64,000 nt of DNA from Chlorops oryzae (lineage: Eukaryota; Arthropoda; Insecta; Diptera; Chloropidae). Made by a program: the position numbers and the translations under genes. The notes below the pieces were generated by a model that worked only from the letters and a program-made list of their open reading frames with translations, was not told where the DNA came from and made no database searches. Numbering within the stretch: the first letter of the stretch is position 1; each line of letters starts with the position of its first letter. Location: assembly GCA_020466095.1 (NCBI GenBank), contig CM035808.1, positions 6,596,133 to 6,660,132 of the forward strand, in the 5' to 3' direction. This document shows, in pieces, positions 22,494 through 36,717 of the stretch.

Positions 22494-24689
22494 GGTATTA
22501 AGCTCTTTATTTCATAACCGAGAGTAGGCGAAAAATGAGAGAAAATAATTGAATAGAAATTTTAAATCTAAAATCATTTAAATCCCATTTAAATCTTATT
22601 TAAATCTCATATTGATTAGAAAATATGTCTTCTAGAGTGAGACGTCTTATGTCTCCAATTAAACCTATCTTCTGAAAGGATTAAACCTCCCTTTTCCTTT
22701 AACTTTTCTTCCTACCGAAAGCTTTAAAATCTGCGTAAAGCAATCAAAAAGAGGATTAATTTTTGTTAGTATAAAATGAAAAAGAAAAACTGGGACAAAA
22801 TTTCTCACTTCAAAGACCGTCTTCTGAATCTCCCGGGATTTACCATTAATCTTGCGACAAATGCAAGCAGCTTATGTTGCCAAAGACAATGGCCGATTAC
22901 TTTCCACTAATTGCGGTTGACATGTGGTGCCGGAAACCTCAAAACGCAACCACAAAAAAAAAAAAAATAAATAAATAAATAAAAATAAATGTATTTAAGC
23001 CGACAAAATATTGCCGTATTTTCCCCCAAAAATATGTTAAAATTTTTTTGCTTTTTTTCGTGGGGATCGTCTTGGCCGAAACGCGCCTTCAGACCCTCTG
23101 TAACGGTTTGAAGGCTAAGTGTGAAATTCGTGAAACATGACACCGCACTTAATTTACAATTCATTTGGTTGGTTCGTTGGTTTGGGCCTTTTTTCTTAGA
23201 TTTTGCCCGAATATTTTTTTTTTTGGCCGCCCGCCCACATTTTTACATGCCTTTGGAGGACGTTAGTCATTGCGCGGATTGTTTAATTGTTTGAAAAGTC
23301 GCTTCCGAGTCGAAATGTGGCGGTTTTCTGTTGCTGTAAGATTGAAGTGACGCGTGTTGTTGGCACGCCGTTTTGGCCATTGTAATGATTTAATGATGTA
23401 ATTTGTCTGCAACAGTGGCGGATGGAAAAGCGAGCAGAAAAAAAGAAAAGAAATAAAAACCAAAAAAAAATAAATTATTAAAATAAAAGGAAAAGGAAGA
23501 AAACCAGCGCCTTTTTCGTTGAATTTTTTCTTATAAAAACAAGATTGCGTGCTCCTTAGCCTTTTACAGGATTAAACACGCTTTTAATTTCACGCTTAGG
23601 GCGACAGGCGCAGTTGGGTAGCTTAAGAGTGGTCCTTTAAGAAAAATGCAGGAAAATGTCATTTTTCTTTTGTTCGCTTTGTTGAGCAGTCTTGACTCCT
23701 TCCTTACGTACGAACGTAAGTTGTCAAAATGAAATTAGCCCTATTTAGGTTAGCAATTAAAGATGATTAAGAAAACAAGCCACAAGTGCTTGAGGGATTT
23801 TGACGTGCAGCCTCTGTTTGTATGGCTTAATTTTAGCCCATTATTTTCCATACATATTTGGCTTCTTATGTCTTCATCTTGTTCGCTGGGAATTATCTTT
23901 TTGTGTTCGTTCTATATGTGCTGGGACGATAGAAGTAAATATCCTTGAGCAATTTTGTTTGCTATTACCGAGCTGTGCTCCAGTAATGAGCTTTCATGCA
24001 TTTTACATTGTACATTGCCGAAGCAAAGGATCTGCATTTTCCTTGCTGCTTGCTCTTTTTAAATCCGTGTAACCCTTAAGACCTTTAGTCCTTTCTTTGT
24101 ACTTGGAGTCGAGCATTGTTTATTCATATTCAAGAATAACTATACAAGCTACTATAGGGCGCGGTAATGTTTTCTACTTCAATTTAATAATAATAATATT
24201 TTGTTTGTTTAAGTTTCCTCAAGCTACATAGCTAGTTCGCTTTTATCCTTCTATTGTTGGGTGAAAACTTTATTCGTGTACTTAAGATTCGACAGCCATA
24301 GTTACGTTGTAATTGTCAGTTAAAGAGCATTTAATTGGGTGCATTATTATGAAAATGAATTATTTATTTTTTTGTTAGTTTTGTGCTTTGAATGCTCGGC
24401 TTGAAAGGTTGCTGGAAACATATTCAGGATTATGAAAACATTTTTCAGTTTAATTCAGCATACTTATTAGGGGATGTATCGTGATTAAAATAAAAGATAA
24501 AAGAGTAAAGGGTAGCCTTGAAAATAAAAATAAAAAATATTTTTTTCACAATTTTTGTTGATGGTCACGAAAAATAGTACCCGAAAAGAAAGTGAGGGGA
24601 AGAGGCAAACCTAAGATTTTAAATCTACACTTTAGAGTACCAAAAAGGTATAAGGGGCTCTTAGATATAAATAGTGTGTTGGAATATTG
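22494..24689. other. No gene seen
   Basis: AT-rich DNA. Short open frames (for example 23763-24072) show no recognisable family. No RNA gene seen. Confidence 0.45.
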
Positions 24690-25060
24690 TTTTTCTAAAT
24701 TTTAATTAAAAAATTTTTATGAAATTCGTACCGGTTTGAGGATCTATGGGCCAGAAATGAGAAAAAGCGCCCCGAAAAAAATTTTTAATTTCTTTATATT
24801 TTCGCTATATGGAGCTACTGAATGGTGTTTGGTTGGTTACTTATTATAACAGGTGTTTTCTCCAAGTCTAAGGCTAAAATTTTGCCATGGACAGCAAAAT
24901 AAAATATTAAACGGTTAACGAGATAAAGTCATAAGTAAGTGTGCAACTTAATTCTCGGCCACGCTCTTCGAGATCGGTTAAAAATTGACCTACAGCAAAT
25001 TTAGCAAAACTAAGTATAAAGATTTGCTACATTTAGGAAGTCTTTTCAGGAACTGCAGAA
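24690..25060 (-). repeat. Dispersed repeat family A, copy 2
   Basis: On the minus strand it shows GGCCGAGAATTAAGTTGCAC, AACCGTTTAATATTTTA, TTTTAGCCTTAGACTTGGAG and TTTCTGGCCCATAG in the same order as at 10690-11045. Confidence 0.72.
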
Positions 25061-28000
25061 AAAATTTTATTTACATTCCATTGTCTTAAAAATTGGTCAC
25101 GGTGTAATCCACAAGTAATCAGGATAAATGAAGATCAATGAAGAAATTTAAATAATTTAAAAATATTTAAAAAATCCGAAATCGCTTTCCATCTAAGTGG
25201 AGTACTGTTGCATTTAAGAGCGCCATCAATTTTGTTATGAATAACGCTTAAAATTCCATAATAATTAGGTGTCCCCTTTGAAGGTTCGTAGATGTTGAGG
25301 ACTCTTTCGACACTTTTCCTCCATGAGCTAAATTCTGTTAGGTTCCCTGAAAACTCTCTTGTGGATTTTAAAGCAATTTTTCATTCTTCTTTGTTGTTTG
25401 TTACACAAATTCACATGATATGACTATACGGAAAAAACTTATTGATGCATATCAATCACACGTATACCCGAGAAGTATGCAACAATTTTTTTAACTTGCC
25501 ATTTTTAAGGATGTTGCACCCGACTGAGCGTTTTGAAACTTAGCACACTTAATCTAAGTATAAAACTCTATTTTTGACAATTTTAATTAAGGTAGTCGCA
25601 TACCTCGAACAACAAAAAAACTGTCATGGAAAAATATCCTTCCACGGGAGCATGTATTGGTTTTAGCAAAATTGACCTGAAAAATATTTTTGTAATATTT
25701 TCTGAGTAATTTTCTATATATGAGCTTTTGAATGAACATTCTTTCTTTATAATTGTCTAGATATGATTTTTTAAATTTTCTCTAAAAAAAAAACCCTTTT
25801 TTCAAGGAATATTCAAGGAATATAGGAGATAGAGAGCCAAAACTCGGCGCAAATTAAATGTTTTGCATTGATCTAAACAGTAAAGCCGTTAAAATTAAAT
25901 CGGCTTCTGGGGCCGAATCACTAAGCTTAAAGTGCTCTACCCTTTAATCGGGATTATTTTTCCATTAATTTTTTTAATAATTCAAATTTTTTCCATAAAT
26001 CTCAAATATTATTTTAATAATCTTTAATTTAATAAGCACAATGCCAACATTGTACACCTCAAAAATGGATTTCAATTTCATTTCCAGGATCTAGGTGATG
26101 AACAACGTGCATCGAAAGTAATAAAATTTGATTAAAATCATTATCCGCCAACAAGCCAAGCACGCCGGCTTGAAGAAATCATAAAAAGCTGTGAGGGAAT
26201 TTTCCGAAAATAAATTATTTAAACTGCGTTTTTATAATCCCAAATATGTGTGTGAATCAAATTTTATGAAAATTGCAAAATTATCCAAATGTACTCGAGC
26301 TCAAGGACTCACCGGAATAGGGGCGCCCGAAAGCAACCAGTGCGACGAAGTGCTGCTACGTGCAAATGATTCTATGGCAGGATTTTAATATTCTCCTAAA
26401 GGGGGGGACCCTTTTTCGTTTGGTTCGAGAAGTAAAGGCAAAGCAAAATAAACAGATTGCCTCAGCAGGTGAAGCTTAGTAAATGATATTCAAAGGACAA
26501 TTGAAAGCACATGACATATAGAAGAAATAATAAAAATAAAAATATATATATTTTTGGATTTATGTATGAAAATATATAGGTATGTATATACCTAAAGCGT
26601 CTGGCAATATGTTCGCTTGTCACATTAACATTTATGAGCGTCACGCGCGGGTTTTTATTATTTTTATGAGGAAGAAGAAAACGGAAGCAAACAGCAGAAC
26701 AGCGAACAGAGCAATGTGACTCGAAAGGCAAGTCAACTGTGGAATATTAAAAAACATGAAGCGAAATTATTTTTGCAAAAGAACGAAGACAGCACAACAT
26801 AGCGGTAAGAGTAAGGGTAAGGATAGGGGGATGCCAGGCCAGCTGCATATCCTTGCTTCTCGATTGGCTTTACTTGGCAAATCCAGCAAGCGCCTCGAAC
26901 GATGCTTCGTTTTCTTCTCTGTCTGTTGTCGCTGGATTCAGTCAAGGCAAGAGAAAAATCAATTTGCAAATGTAAACTTTTGTCAAGAGTTCTTCTTGCC
27001 AGTTGCCTGCTTTCTTGACTGATTTTAAGTGCGGCCGTCTGCATGTATGTATGTGTGTGCGTTGTATCTGCGCTGTAATAATAAAAGTAACTCAAAATGC
27101 CAATGGACTTTCGATATTTACCTTACGACTGCAGCTTACACTGCAACTCACTACACTACACACACAGCACAGCACAACACTACACTTCATTTCTGTGTGC
27201 GTGCATTCAGTTATAGAGGAAAATTGATTTTTAATAAAAGAAAAGAGGATTTCCCCATCGTCTGAGGGTATAAACAAATGGAAGTGCTTTACGCTTCAAA
27301 GGACTCTGTATTTGACTTGACTTTACATAAGTCAAAATGTCTGAGCTTTTCAAATGCATTTGAATGAAATAAGCTCAACCGTTCCGCTTGCATTCGTTGC
27401 ACATTCACTCAGCATGAATGGGATTTCGTGCTATCAAATGAATGATCCTGCAAGCCTTTTTGCTTTTTTCCCCCATCTTCTTAATTGTGATATACATAGA
27501 ATCTTCAGACATTCAACTCCATTCGTCCTTTATTTATTTGCTTCAATGTTTGACTTCAGAGTGAATTCTTTTATTTTTTTTTTGTTTTCTTTATTTGATC
27601 TGTCTGGACTGGACTTTGGAATGCATCGTAGCAACTCTTTGGCCCGTTTAATTGGTTTTTTTTAAGCAGAAGATTCTGATTTAAAGATTAGATTTCAATA
27701 CTTAGAAAATTATTTCATTGTAAGTATCCTTAAGCAAGAGAATGAATTTTTGAAATATTTATTTAAATCGAATATTCGATGAAAAAATTTATTTTTATTT
27801 CCAATATCTTTTCATATCTTTCTTCTCACTTCCTTAAAGTCTTCTATTCTGATGAACGAAAAAATGCATGTTCTTGAAATTAAAATTCGAAGCACATTAA
27901 AGCGTCCCAATTTCACACAACCGTATCACATATCACCGCATGACAGGTAAACGGGGGGAACGTGTTTGCATTGTTTAAGTAACCAGAAAAATATCTAGCA

Positions 28001-29788
28001 CCTTCACGGTTCCCCAAGTTCCCCAAAGAGTTCAATTGAAAAAGCATAAAAATAAAATTCCTTTTCCTTTGACTGCAACATAAATAGGATTAAATCCACT
28101 TTAAAATGTAGAAATTCTTTTTATTCGAACGAAGGTCCTTCGTGAGGGTTTCTTATTGTGTGCAAGTGAATTTTCTTTCTTTTGGGAAAGTAAGTATTTT
28201 CATGCGTGCCTTATACTCGCTCTCTATCTCCCTCTCTCTCTCTCTTTGTTGGGGTGAAAGTTTACTCATGTCAAGGGATCAATGTATACGCCACATTTTA
28301 ACCACATATGAGGCACGCGCTTCCTTTGAGAATCTAAGCAAATTCTTAAAATCCAAAGAAAATCGTGACTGTTGAATTGTTTGTTCTATTGTGGAGGTAG
28401 TTAGGTACTTGAACATTTTTCAGAAAGATTCATACACATTTTGTGGTGGGTTTGTTTAGTGAGGTTTGTTCAGTATAAAGTCGGACACTTTTTCATACGG
28501 TGAATTAATTTATGTGGTCTTCTTGAAAGGATTGTATACATTTGTGGTTTCATTCTATTTAAAATCTATTAGTTCTTGAACCTCTAAGCCTCTTTAAAGA
28601 TAGATCTAGACACAATAAACCCACTTCAGATGGGTTCTTAGACAATGGAACTTAACTAGTGTATATTTTATACCGAAACTCAACTTTCGTTTGGTACGCA
28701 AAATGAATTTCGAAGGTTAAAGTCCAATCCGGTACGCAAGAAATCAAAACGAATCATGAAAAAATAGAGGTAGTACGAAAAATCCCTACCGAATTAAATT
28801 TCTAGGTATGCATCTCGTGATTATGTCCTATCAAATAAGTCAGGATTCCCAAAATTCAAAAGAAATATGGGTGTTTATTTTCCGCTTTATATGTTACATG
28901 CTTCCCAGCTTTCAAAAATTAAAGAAGCTATCATCTTTCAGAATTATCCATATATTCTGGACACCGTAAAGAATCATTTAATGAGTGGATGAAGTTGTAC
29001 CGAACTCATAGATTCAAGACCAGTTTTCCCTTGTTTAGGTTGCCGCCAACCGTAATCAGGACGCCTTGAATATCGTTTTCCCCTGACCTTTGCGAGACTC
29101 CTTATGGGAGATCGCTGGGATGGTGATTAAATATAGTAGAAACATAGTTTAGTTTCTACACTGAAGAGAATATGTAGGTATAATTTTTTTAGTAGCTTCG
29201 TAACAGTCCTGGCAGGGGTGCACCCAGTCGATCTAATTGGTTTTTTCTTCAGACATGAGACGTAAGTTCATCCCAGAATTACAGATTCTACTTTTAACAG
29301 ATAAAAACTGAGTACGCAGAATAATATAAATTATAGTTCACTAACCGAAGAACTTATAGGTTAAAGAATTTTTAAGAATTATTTCAGATTTTTTGGAAAA
29401 GGTTTAGAGGTTGCCCGAAAGGCTGGTTGATTCGGAATGTTTTTCAAGACTTTTAGTCTGTAGTCGGAAGAAAAATATCCAAGCCTTGTTGCCATGTACA
29501 TAAACTAGAAATTTGACACATTTTACTGGTCATTTAGACTTCATTAATTTAACATTTTTGGAAAAATTTTGGAAGTCTCGAAAAGGGGACTAACTTCTAT
29601 GTTTTATACGAAAATGAAGAAATGTAATGATGCAATGTCAAAGATAGTGAAGTCGTTATTAATTTCCTATAAGATATTAGAATTTTACTTCTTCGGTTCT
29701 TAAGCTATATCCCATTTGTATCATACATTGCATACTCTAAGGCGTAAATTAGTTGGTGTCATTTCCTATACCTACTTATTATATAAGA
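25061..29788. other. No gene seen in ~4.7 kb
   Basis: AT-rich DNA with antisense-overlapping short frames at 26462-27277 and CA-rich stretches near 27150. None has a signal peptide, domain or splice pattern I can support. Confidence 0.45.
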
Positions 29789-29796
29789 ATGATACC

Positions 29797-30447
29797 TTGT
29801 GCAACAGAAAATATTTATATTCGGCGCCTAAAGGTATGCATTTGAATATTCGAAACCCAATTAATATTATTGAAAGCCTTCATAAAACTCCGCTCAATTA
29901 AGGCTTAAAAGATATCCGCACATCTTTTGCAAACACTTCCTCAAAATGTGATTAAATTGGCAAATCTCCCCTTCAATAATATGGACTGACCCAAGTGTAG
30001 CCTTTGGTCTGTCCTTCATGTTACCAGTACTAGAGTCACCTCATAATTCCACTTTTAATGTATTCAACTGACCTCTTTAATCATGGGCGTGTCATTGGAG
30101 AGGGACTAGTCCGCAAAACGGGTAACCGTAGGTCATGTTTTTTGGGGCAATTGTCGTAATTTTTTCTAATTTTAGGATAGTCAAATAAGGAAAATAAAAA
30201 ACCAGTGCCATTTACAGACTACCCTTCAACAACCCAGTTTATTACCGACCCCGGCTAGCCGAATTCCATGGAGCGAACTGCCATAATATAACCTGTAGGA
30301 TTTGGACTGGTAAAAGGCCAGTCCTTCTTAGGAAATTCACCGGCTCATTACTGCAGGGTACAAAAATGATTTGTCACTATCGCAAATATTTGGACTATTT
30401 ATATGCCTACTTTTTGGTGCTGAATTGAAATATTTTCTGTTGCCCTA
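29797..30447. mobile_element. Family C element, copy 2, 651 bp
   Basis: The left end TTGTGCAACAGAAAATATTT and right end (inverse) TAGGGCAACAGAAAATATTT are followed inward by GGCGCCTAAAGGTATGCA and the inverse of CAGCACCAAAAAGTAGGCA. Flanks ATGATACC (29789-29796) and ATAATACC (30448-30455) match 7 of 8, as expected of an aged hAT duplication. Non-coding. Confidence 0.72.
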
Positions 30448-30484
30448 ATAATACCCAAAGGGTCTGGGGACTCCCTATGCACAT

Positions 30485-31163
30485 TAGAGCGGATCAAATT
30501 TTAAGTACGTATTCCTATAGCAGAATAGTATTCTGCGAACAATTTTGAACAATAATTCCCAAGAAAGCATAGGACAAAAGTGAATTTTGTTTCGCCGGAT
30601 TTGCAAAAATAGGTTTTTATATCGTTTTAAGTAAATTATTGTCGTCTTTATCCATTAAAACCTCCCAAAAGGTAGAAAAACTATCACCCCGATATCTCTT
30701 AAAAGTAAAAAAAAATTGAAAACATGCAATATTTTATTGAAGAACCCTTCTAAAATGCATTATTTCTGTTTGTTTTGCAAGAAAAATTTTTTTTGTTGCA
30801 TGTGCCTAAAAATATGCTAAGATTATTTTGAATGATTTTGACATAGTAGGTACGTTTCAAAAAATAAAAAAAATTATTCAAATACATTTTATTTTTTGGC
30901 AAAACAACTAATTTTCGATGCATCAAAGCTTAAGACACTTTCTATCAACCGTTTATTAAAATGTTTAAATTTAAAATTTCCCATACTATTTGTAGCATAT
31001 TTATAGGCATATTTCAGGTCGACCTTCTTTCGAAAATCCGGCGAAACAAACTTCATTTTTGACCTATAGTTGATTGGGCATTCTTCCTTAGAAAAAATCC
31101 TAGAATCATGTATTGCTATAGGATTTGGAACTTTTTTTTTGTCGAAATATTTGATCCGCTCTA
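30485..31163. mobile_element. hAT MITE, 679 bp (TAGAGCGGATCAAA ends)
   Basis: TAGAGCGGATCAAAT and ATTTGATCCGCTCTA bound it, with an exact 8-bp duplication ATGCACAT (30477-30484, 31164-31171) that fits nTnnnnAn. Its interior resembles 36803-37341 (ATC-CC-ATATCTCTTAAA block; CCTAAAAATATGCTAAG; TAGAATC..T..T..TA block). Confidence 0.92.
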
Positions 31164-31171
31164 ATGCACAT

Positions 31172-32477
31172 ATTTTTGTTATTTTCCGAAACTTATTTTA
31201 AATAGAAAAACACTGAAAATTCAACGAAGTAATTTTTCATAAAAGGAATATGTTTGGCACATTGTTAATGTATAAATTCATTCCCCTTATGTAAGCCTCA
31301 GGTTCTGGGTTTGTAAACATAGTTTGTTTACTCTTTTCTTTTTCTATTTATTTAAATATTTTTGTTCCCGCATGGAGATCAGCATGTTTCCTTTTTTCAA
31401 AAAACAATATTTGCCGTATTTGTTGAAGTTAATTTTTCGAAAACAAAAAAAAAAAAATAGATAGGTACATTTATTTACCTGGAGCAAATGTTTCCTTTCA
31501 TCAAAAATCCAGTAAAAAAGCAACTCCATGTGAGAATCCAAGCACGAGGAAAGCAAAAAATTTCCAAACTTTAATTATGCTTTAGTAACGCTGTAAAGGA
31601 GCAAGCAACTGAAGGAAGGATTTTTTTTTTTAATGTAAAATTCAGAAAGCATACCTTTGCGGATATGAAAAATAATTAACAAATAAGGCAACTTAACCAG
31701 GTGTAACAGCGCGGAAGAGGGCAACATTGTTTTTCTTTTTTTCACTGGAGTGTCTCCAGTGCTCCGTGTCGATTGTTGTTTGTATTTCTTTGCATTGTTT
31801 TCTTTACATTTCGAATCCTTTACGTTCCGTTAGCTCTTTTATTTTTCGTACTGATACGCATATTTTCAGCTGGAAGATTTCCCTTGAGAATCCTGTCGTC
31901 ACAGACATTGTCGCTCCTGTGGCGTAAGCTAGCTTAGCGCTCCGCTGCAAGGAAAGAAAAGAAAAAGAAAAAAAAAAAAAGAAGTCCTTGCAAATTAAAA
32001 TGTCAGCAATGAGTCTTAAAACGAAAAAGAGTAAACGGGTTAAAAGCGCCTTTTTAATATTTTTACGCGCTGCCTAATTATGTATTGTCCTTTTTTGTTT
32101 GGCGCAAAGGCAACAACGGATGGAAATGACTGAATTTACTTTACTCATCGGGGACATTTTTCACCCGGAAGGCTAATATTAAATTAATGAAAATTACGTA
32201 ATTTTGTATTTCACGATTCAAAGTTATTAAAAATTTAGTGTACGAAAGGGTTGAAAGGTTAATGAATGCATTTAAAAATTATGAAAATGCTTTTCGGGCC
32301 ATGGGGGTGTACTTTTCGCTAACTTTAAATCGTAACGAGATGGTAGAGTGTCGATGTGGGCTTTTGAAGCACCCTTGCTAGAGGGTATGGGAGTAGTCTT
32401 TCATTATTCTAGTCTATTGATTTCATTCTTCTTCTTCTAAATCCTTTTTTACCTCTTTTCGGATTCGCTCATGTTCC
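31172..32477. other. No gene seen
   Basis: AT-rich DNA with poly-A/T runs. Frames at 31344-31927 are short and unrecognised. Confidence 0.45.
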
Positions 32478-32757
32478 TCATGAGGTGTAGGTATGTGATC
32501 TCAGCACATTTCTGCAGGCATCCCGATCCTGGATCATGTCTTCGCTAAGACCCATACTTTGCTGATATTTTTTCATCTGACCGATCTATGTATTTTTTCG
32601 GTCTGCCTGCCCCTCGGTCGTTTGCTGGACAGTGGGGAATATTGATTCCATTCTTCATTTTAATGTCTTCATTTTGCGAGGTTTTCAATTGGCGGTTGCC
32701 TAAAGTAGTGAACCAGGCCCTACATATAAGTAGATCCAATAGAGTGCATGGGCTCAT
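32478..32757 (-). pseudogene. Decayed LINE fragment (C-terminus of a non-LTR reverse transcriptase)
   Basis: Minus strand: GRPKKYIDRSDEKISAKYG, then a one-base frame change to GLSEDMIQDRDACRNVLRS. GRPKKRW..x..GLxEEDAQDRDxWR is the usual C-terminal signature of RTE/CR1-type non-LTR polymerases. It stops at 32478-32480. Only this tail is present; catalytic reverse transcriptase motifs are absent. The frameshift marks it as dead. Confidence 0.7.
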
Positions 32758-34630
32758 GAGAGCATTTTGAGAGGGTGTTCCACACTACGGATGTTCAAAG
32801 GAATTCAAAAGAATCTTCGTATGAATTCCAAAAGAAGTAGCAGCTTAGAGGGATATAATTTCATTGGAATTTTTACAGTAGAGTTCTATAGAATGTAAAA
32901 TTTTGAGGCTAAATCGAAATTCAGGAGCCTTTTTATAACTCCGGATCTCCGAAAATATGAGTCAAAGAATTCTCAATTGAAATTGTAGGACAAAAAAGTA
33001 AGGAATGGATTTTTAGGCCTCAGACAGAAATCTCAGTCCACATTTTAGATAGGAAAAAATCATGCCAGATGGCTTTTTTGAGAGGAAATTGAAATTTTGT
33101 GGGAAGTATTGTTCCAAATTAGATGCTCTATTAGTCCAACGGGTACCCAATTGTCCTGAAATCCTTCTACCATACCTTATAAGGAGGGAATGCTTTAAAG
33201 TATCCTTATCTGCAGTCAAATCTTTTATTCAGTGCAATAACTAAGGACATGACTTTTCTGAACAAATTTCTCCCGAAGAATTTTCAAATGATTAAAACAA
33301 ATCTTCCTAATCGTTGAAGGACCCATTAAAACAATTCTTTTCTGCCCATTAAACATAGCATAAATGTTAACTGCTTTAATGGTCCTTAATATATCCTCAC
33401 ATTAATGAATATTTTGTACGGTAGACAAACAAATACAAAAAACATCATGTCACAAATTATTTCACGTGTTGCGCGCGACAAACAATAAAAATAAAAAAAC
33501 ACATACAAGCAAACGAACACAAAAAACATTTTCCCCAGAGCGACGATTTTGGCAAATTGTCTCTGCATGTCAACTTCCGGCAGTCCTCCTCATCCTCCAT
33601 ATGCTCAATATGCTGCCACAACAATGTGTGGTAAAAAACCGTGCCACACTTACCCGACATCCTGGCATAAAAGTCATTGAGACAATAAAATCCAACCATA
33701 ACGAAATGCTTAAACGGGTGACATTTGCCTTTATGATCTCTCGCTCTCTCCTCTTCTCTCTCTGCTCTGTCTCTGTCTGGTGTCGAAATTCAGGAAGATT
33801 TGGGCGATTAACAGTGTCAAGTGGAGGAAATACAATCATTTAAATGCGACACGAGGGCGCCGCTTTGAATATCATTTTTTTCCCCGTGCGCTGTCGGGAA
33901 ATTGCTGCGCCATATGCACACACACACACACACACACGCGTGCCCACATATGCGAATTTCTTTGGCCGATATGGGCTTTGCTCCTTTTGCATTTCTTTTT
34001 TTTAAGGCTTAATACCTCTTGATGCCCAGGCAACTTGAGCTACTTTGGGGAGTTTATTTGCACAAGAAGCGTTTGCGGAAAGTGTCTAGCGGTAGATTCC
34101 TTTTTTTTTCTTTTGCGAAGGATATGGAATGGAATGGAATAGGATATTCGGAAATTCTCCTTTGCACTGGCACATGAGGACCGGAAGCACTTTATGGTTA
34201 ACCATTGATGCGCTTATTGTTGCGTTTACTTTTTCCTATTATTGTTTTTTTATTGTATTCCTAAAGCCTTTTTTTGTGGCAGTTTTTACAATTGGATCGT
34301 TTTTGGGGCTGAGCGGAAAGATATTTGAGAAAACCAAAAAAAAGGAACTCACAATAAAGGTCGATTGTCTTCGGGTTAAACATGTCGAATGGTTAATCGA
34401 TGTAAGATTGTCTCAAATCTATTTAAAAATACTTGTATTTGGATTACTTCTAATCGGGATATTAACGAATTTTTAAACTGAATCCTATAAGTATGCATAC
34501 ATAATATTAAGAATGTAAACGATCTTGAGAGTCTGTTATTTTCGACAAAACGTGCCTATACCACATGCCATCTCAAGAAGTGTATATTGAAACTTTGGAA
34601 GTCATTTCAAAGTTGGAACTAAGTTCATAA
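32758..34630. other. No gene seen
   Basis: This stretch has a CA/GT tract at about 33918-33938 and overlapping opposite-strand frames at 33386-33843. A 115-aa hydrophobic frame at 34129-34476 has no domain I recognise and is AT-driven. Confidence 0.45.
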
Positions 34631-34635
34631 ATACT

Positions 34636-35370
34636 TGGTCAATAGAAAGTTATTAAACTCAGCACCCAAAAGTATGCATAAATATATATTTTGAATACTC
34701 CCGAGGGCGAGAGATTTAAAATCCATTTAAACTCATCTCGAGCAAGGCTTTTTCGAGTTGTGTCGATCTTCTTAAAGTCGTTGAGTCATGCCGTATAAGT
34801 GATGCCTCTGCATACGCATGTCTAGTGCAGCATATCAGCACTGAGAGTGTCTATATGGGCTTACGTTTTTGTTAATATCTCCTAAAACTACCTTTTGATT
34901 TTAAAAAAATTTTTTTAGTTAAAGGTCATACTCAGAAGTATTTTTTAAAAGTACCGAGAAAGTGGCGCGAAAACGGGAATACACTGAAAAATTTTTTAAA
35001 ATTTTTATTTTCTTTGTTGTGAAAAATTTTTCTCAGTGTAAAATTAAAAAAAATTTTTTTTCAATTTTCCGTTTTATAAGCTATCAGCGGCCATTTGTTT
35101 CATATTTTTATCTTAATTTCGTTTTTGAGATATAAATTTTTGAAAATGGGCTTAATAAAAAGGGTTTTGTAAGGATATTTCAAGGACACTGGAAACCTAA
35201 AAATCGGTTCCTACAGTGTGTTAAGGTAGTATATATTCAAAAATCAACAAAACCTTAAAATTCCTTTCATTGGGCCGATTGCCGAGTCGGCAAGACCCTT
35301 TCATAAATATTTTTTTAAACTTATTGATGTGCATACTTTTAGGGGTTCAATTGGAATATTGTGAGCTATT
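34636..35370. mobile_element. Family C element, copy 3
   Basis: ACTCAGCACCCAAAAGTATG (~34657) on the left and the inverse GCATACTTTTAGGGGTTCAA (~35331) on the right form diverged terminal arms. A copy of repeat family B (34860-35310) lies between them. Confidence 0.55.
34860..35310 (+). repeat. Repeat family B, copy 1
   Basis: It shares with 55705-56300 and 57745-58360 the ordered blocks GGAATACACTGAAAAA, TTTTTCTCAGTGTAAAA, TGAGATATAAA, GGATATTTCAAGGAC, CAGTGT, AAAATCAACAAAA and CCTTTCAT..G.C...AGACCCTT. The ACACTGA/TCAGTGT pair forms a hairpin. Confidence 0.75.
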
Positions 35371-35374
35371 CTTT

Positions 35375-36715
35375 CTATGATCAATTGAACTCTACAGCGA
35401 TCTGCTTATTATTTGTTTATTTTTCAATCTAATATACAACTTTCCTTTCACTACATCGTAGCAAATTTGCTCCGAGACACCTATGAGGCTAAATCTTCCT
35501 AATGGTTCATTAAAATACTCTTCAATAAAATTCTGAATATTTATGTCACTGGATTCCCTTCATTTTTACGCTATTGTCTAGTAACAGCCACACCCAGTTG
35601 AGAGTCTAAATTGGCTAGCTTCTTGAAATTTTCCTAAAACTTCTGTATTTTGACTAGCAACTAATCGTTTTTTTCGCTTAAGATGAGCATACCAGTAAGT
35701 TATTTAAATCACTGTCCGAAATTCAGATGACAACGACAACAAGAATAGAAAATTATTTAAAATAATTTTATAACAATAAGGAATAGAAAAAACAATACAA
35801 TGAAAATAAGACAACGAAAAAGTTCCTTGAAATGACGCGTCCATAAAATCATGCAAGGCTTTGTTACTGCAGATTCCAGAATTCTGCCCTTCTTGACTGG
35901 TAATTTCTTGGCAAAAACTTGGCCTCGCAAAAGAACAGCAGAAATCCTGCGTACCTACACATACACAAACATACATACACATATAAATATTTCACTTAAG
36001 TCTTCGCACTTATTACGCTCGGCTGAACTGAAATTGCAAAGTCACATAGTCTGACGCCCCGAGGGGCCACAGCTCGCTCCAGAGAGTTAAAGAAATAACA
36101 AAAAAATAAAAAAAAAAAAAATGAGCAGCACCAGAAAGCATCAAAGGAGGCATCAAAGTTCAACAATATTAGCCGAAATGTTGAGTTCAATGAGGGATGA
36201 CGTTTCGAACGGAGCACAGGACGTGCAAAAAGTTGCCAAGGGAAGAAATTTTTTTTTGCTTGTCTCCAAGTGTTTTGACTTGGGAAATTCCAAACAGATA
36301 TTTGCGAAACTTCAAGCTGACATCGGAAATTCCGGGAATGCTTGGATTTGTTTGCTATCCAAAATAAGGCCGGAAGGATGCGTTGACTTTTCGCACATGA
36401 TGTATTTTTTCTGTTTTTTTTTTTTTTTTTGGCATGTCCTTTTAATAGTTGGACCCGCTTTTGTTTGTTTATTTTCTGAAAATTGCAAGAAATTATGATG
36501 TATTTCATGGAAAAGATGTGCTTCTACTCATAAAGGGGAGTGAATATTTGTAACTGTTTTGTTGTGATTTAAAGACTGGTACAGTTCGGAGTCAACGGGA
36601 CATGTGATTCAGTCTGGCATTCTATTGAATAGCAAGATATGGAGGTGATAATATGACTATTTCCTGACAAATCCACTGAATTCAAACTCACAAAGATCCA
36701 CTCAACTCTCGAAGG
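35375..36715. other. No gene seen
   Basis: The 170-aa minus frame at 35996-36508 and the 125-aa plus frame at 36121-36498 overlap antisense and are broken up by Lys/Phe homopolymers from poly-A/T runs; both look like chance. Confidence 0.4.
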
Positions 36716-36717
36716 GG

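Noticed and set aside
35996..36508. 170-aa minus-strand frame
   Set aside because: Longest non-repeat frame outside the gene, but it has poly-Lys and poly-Phe runs from A/T tracts, an overlapping antisense frame and no recognisable domain.
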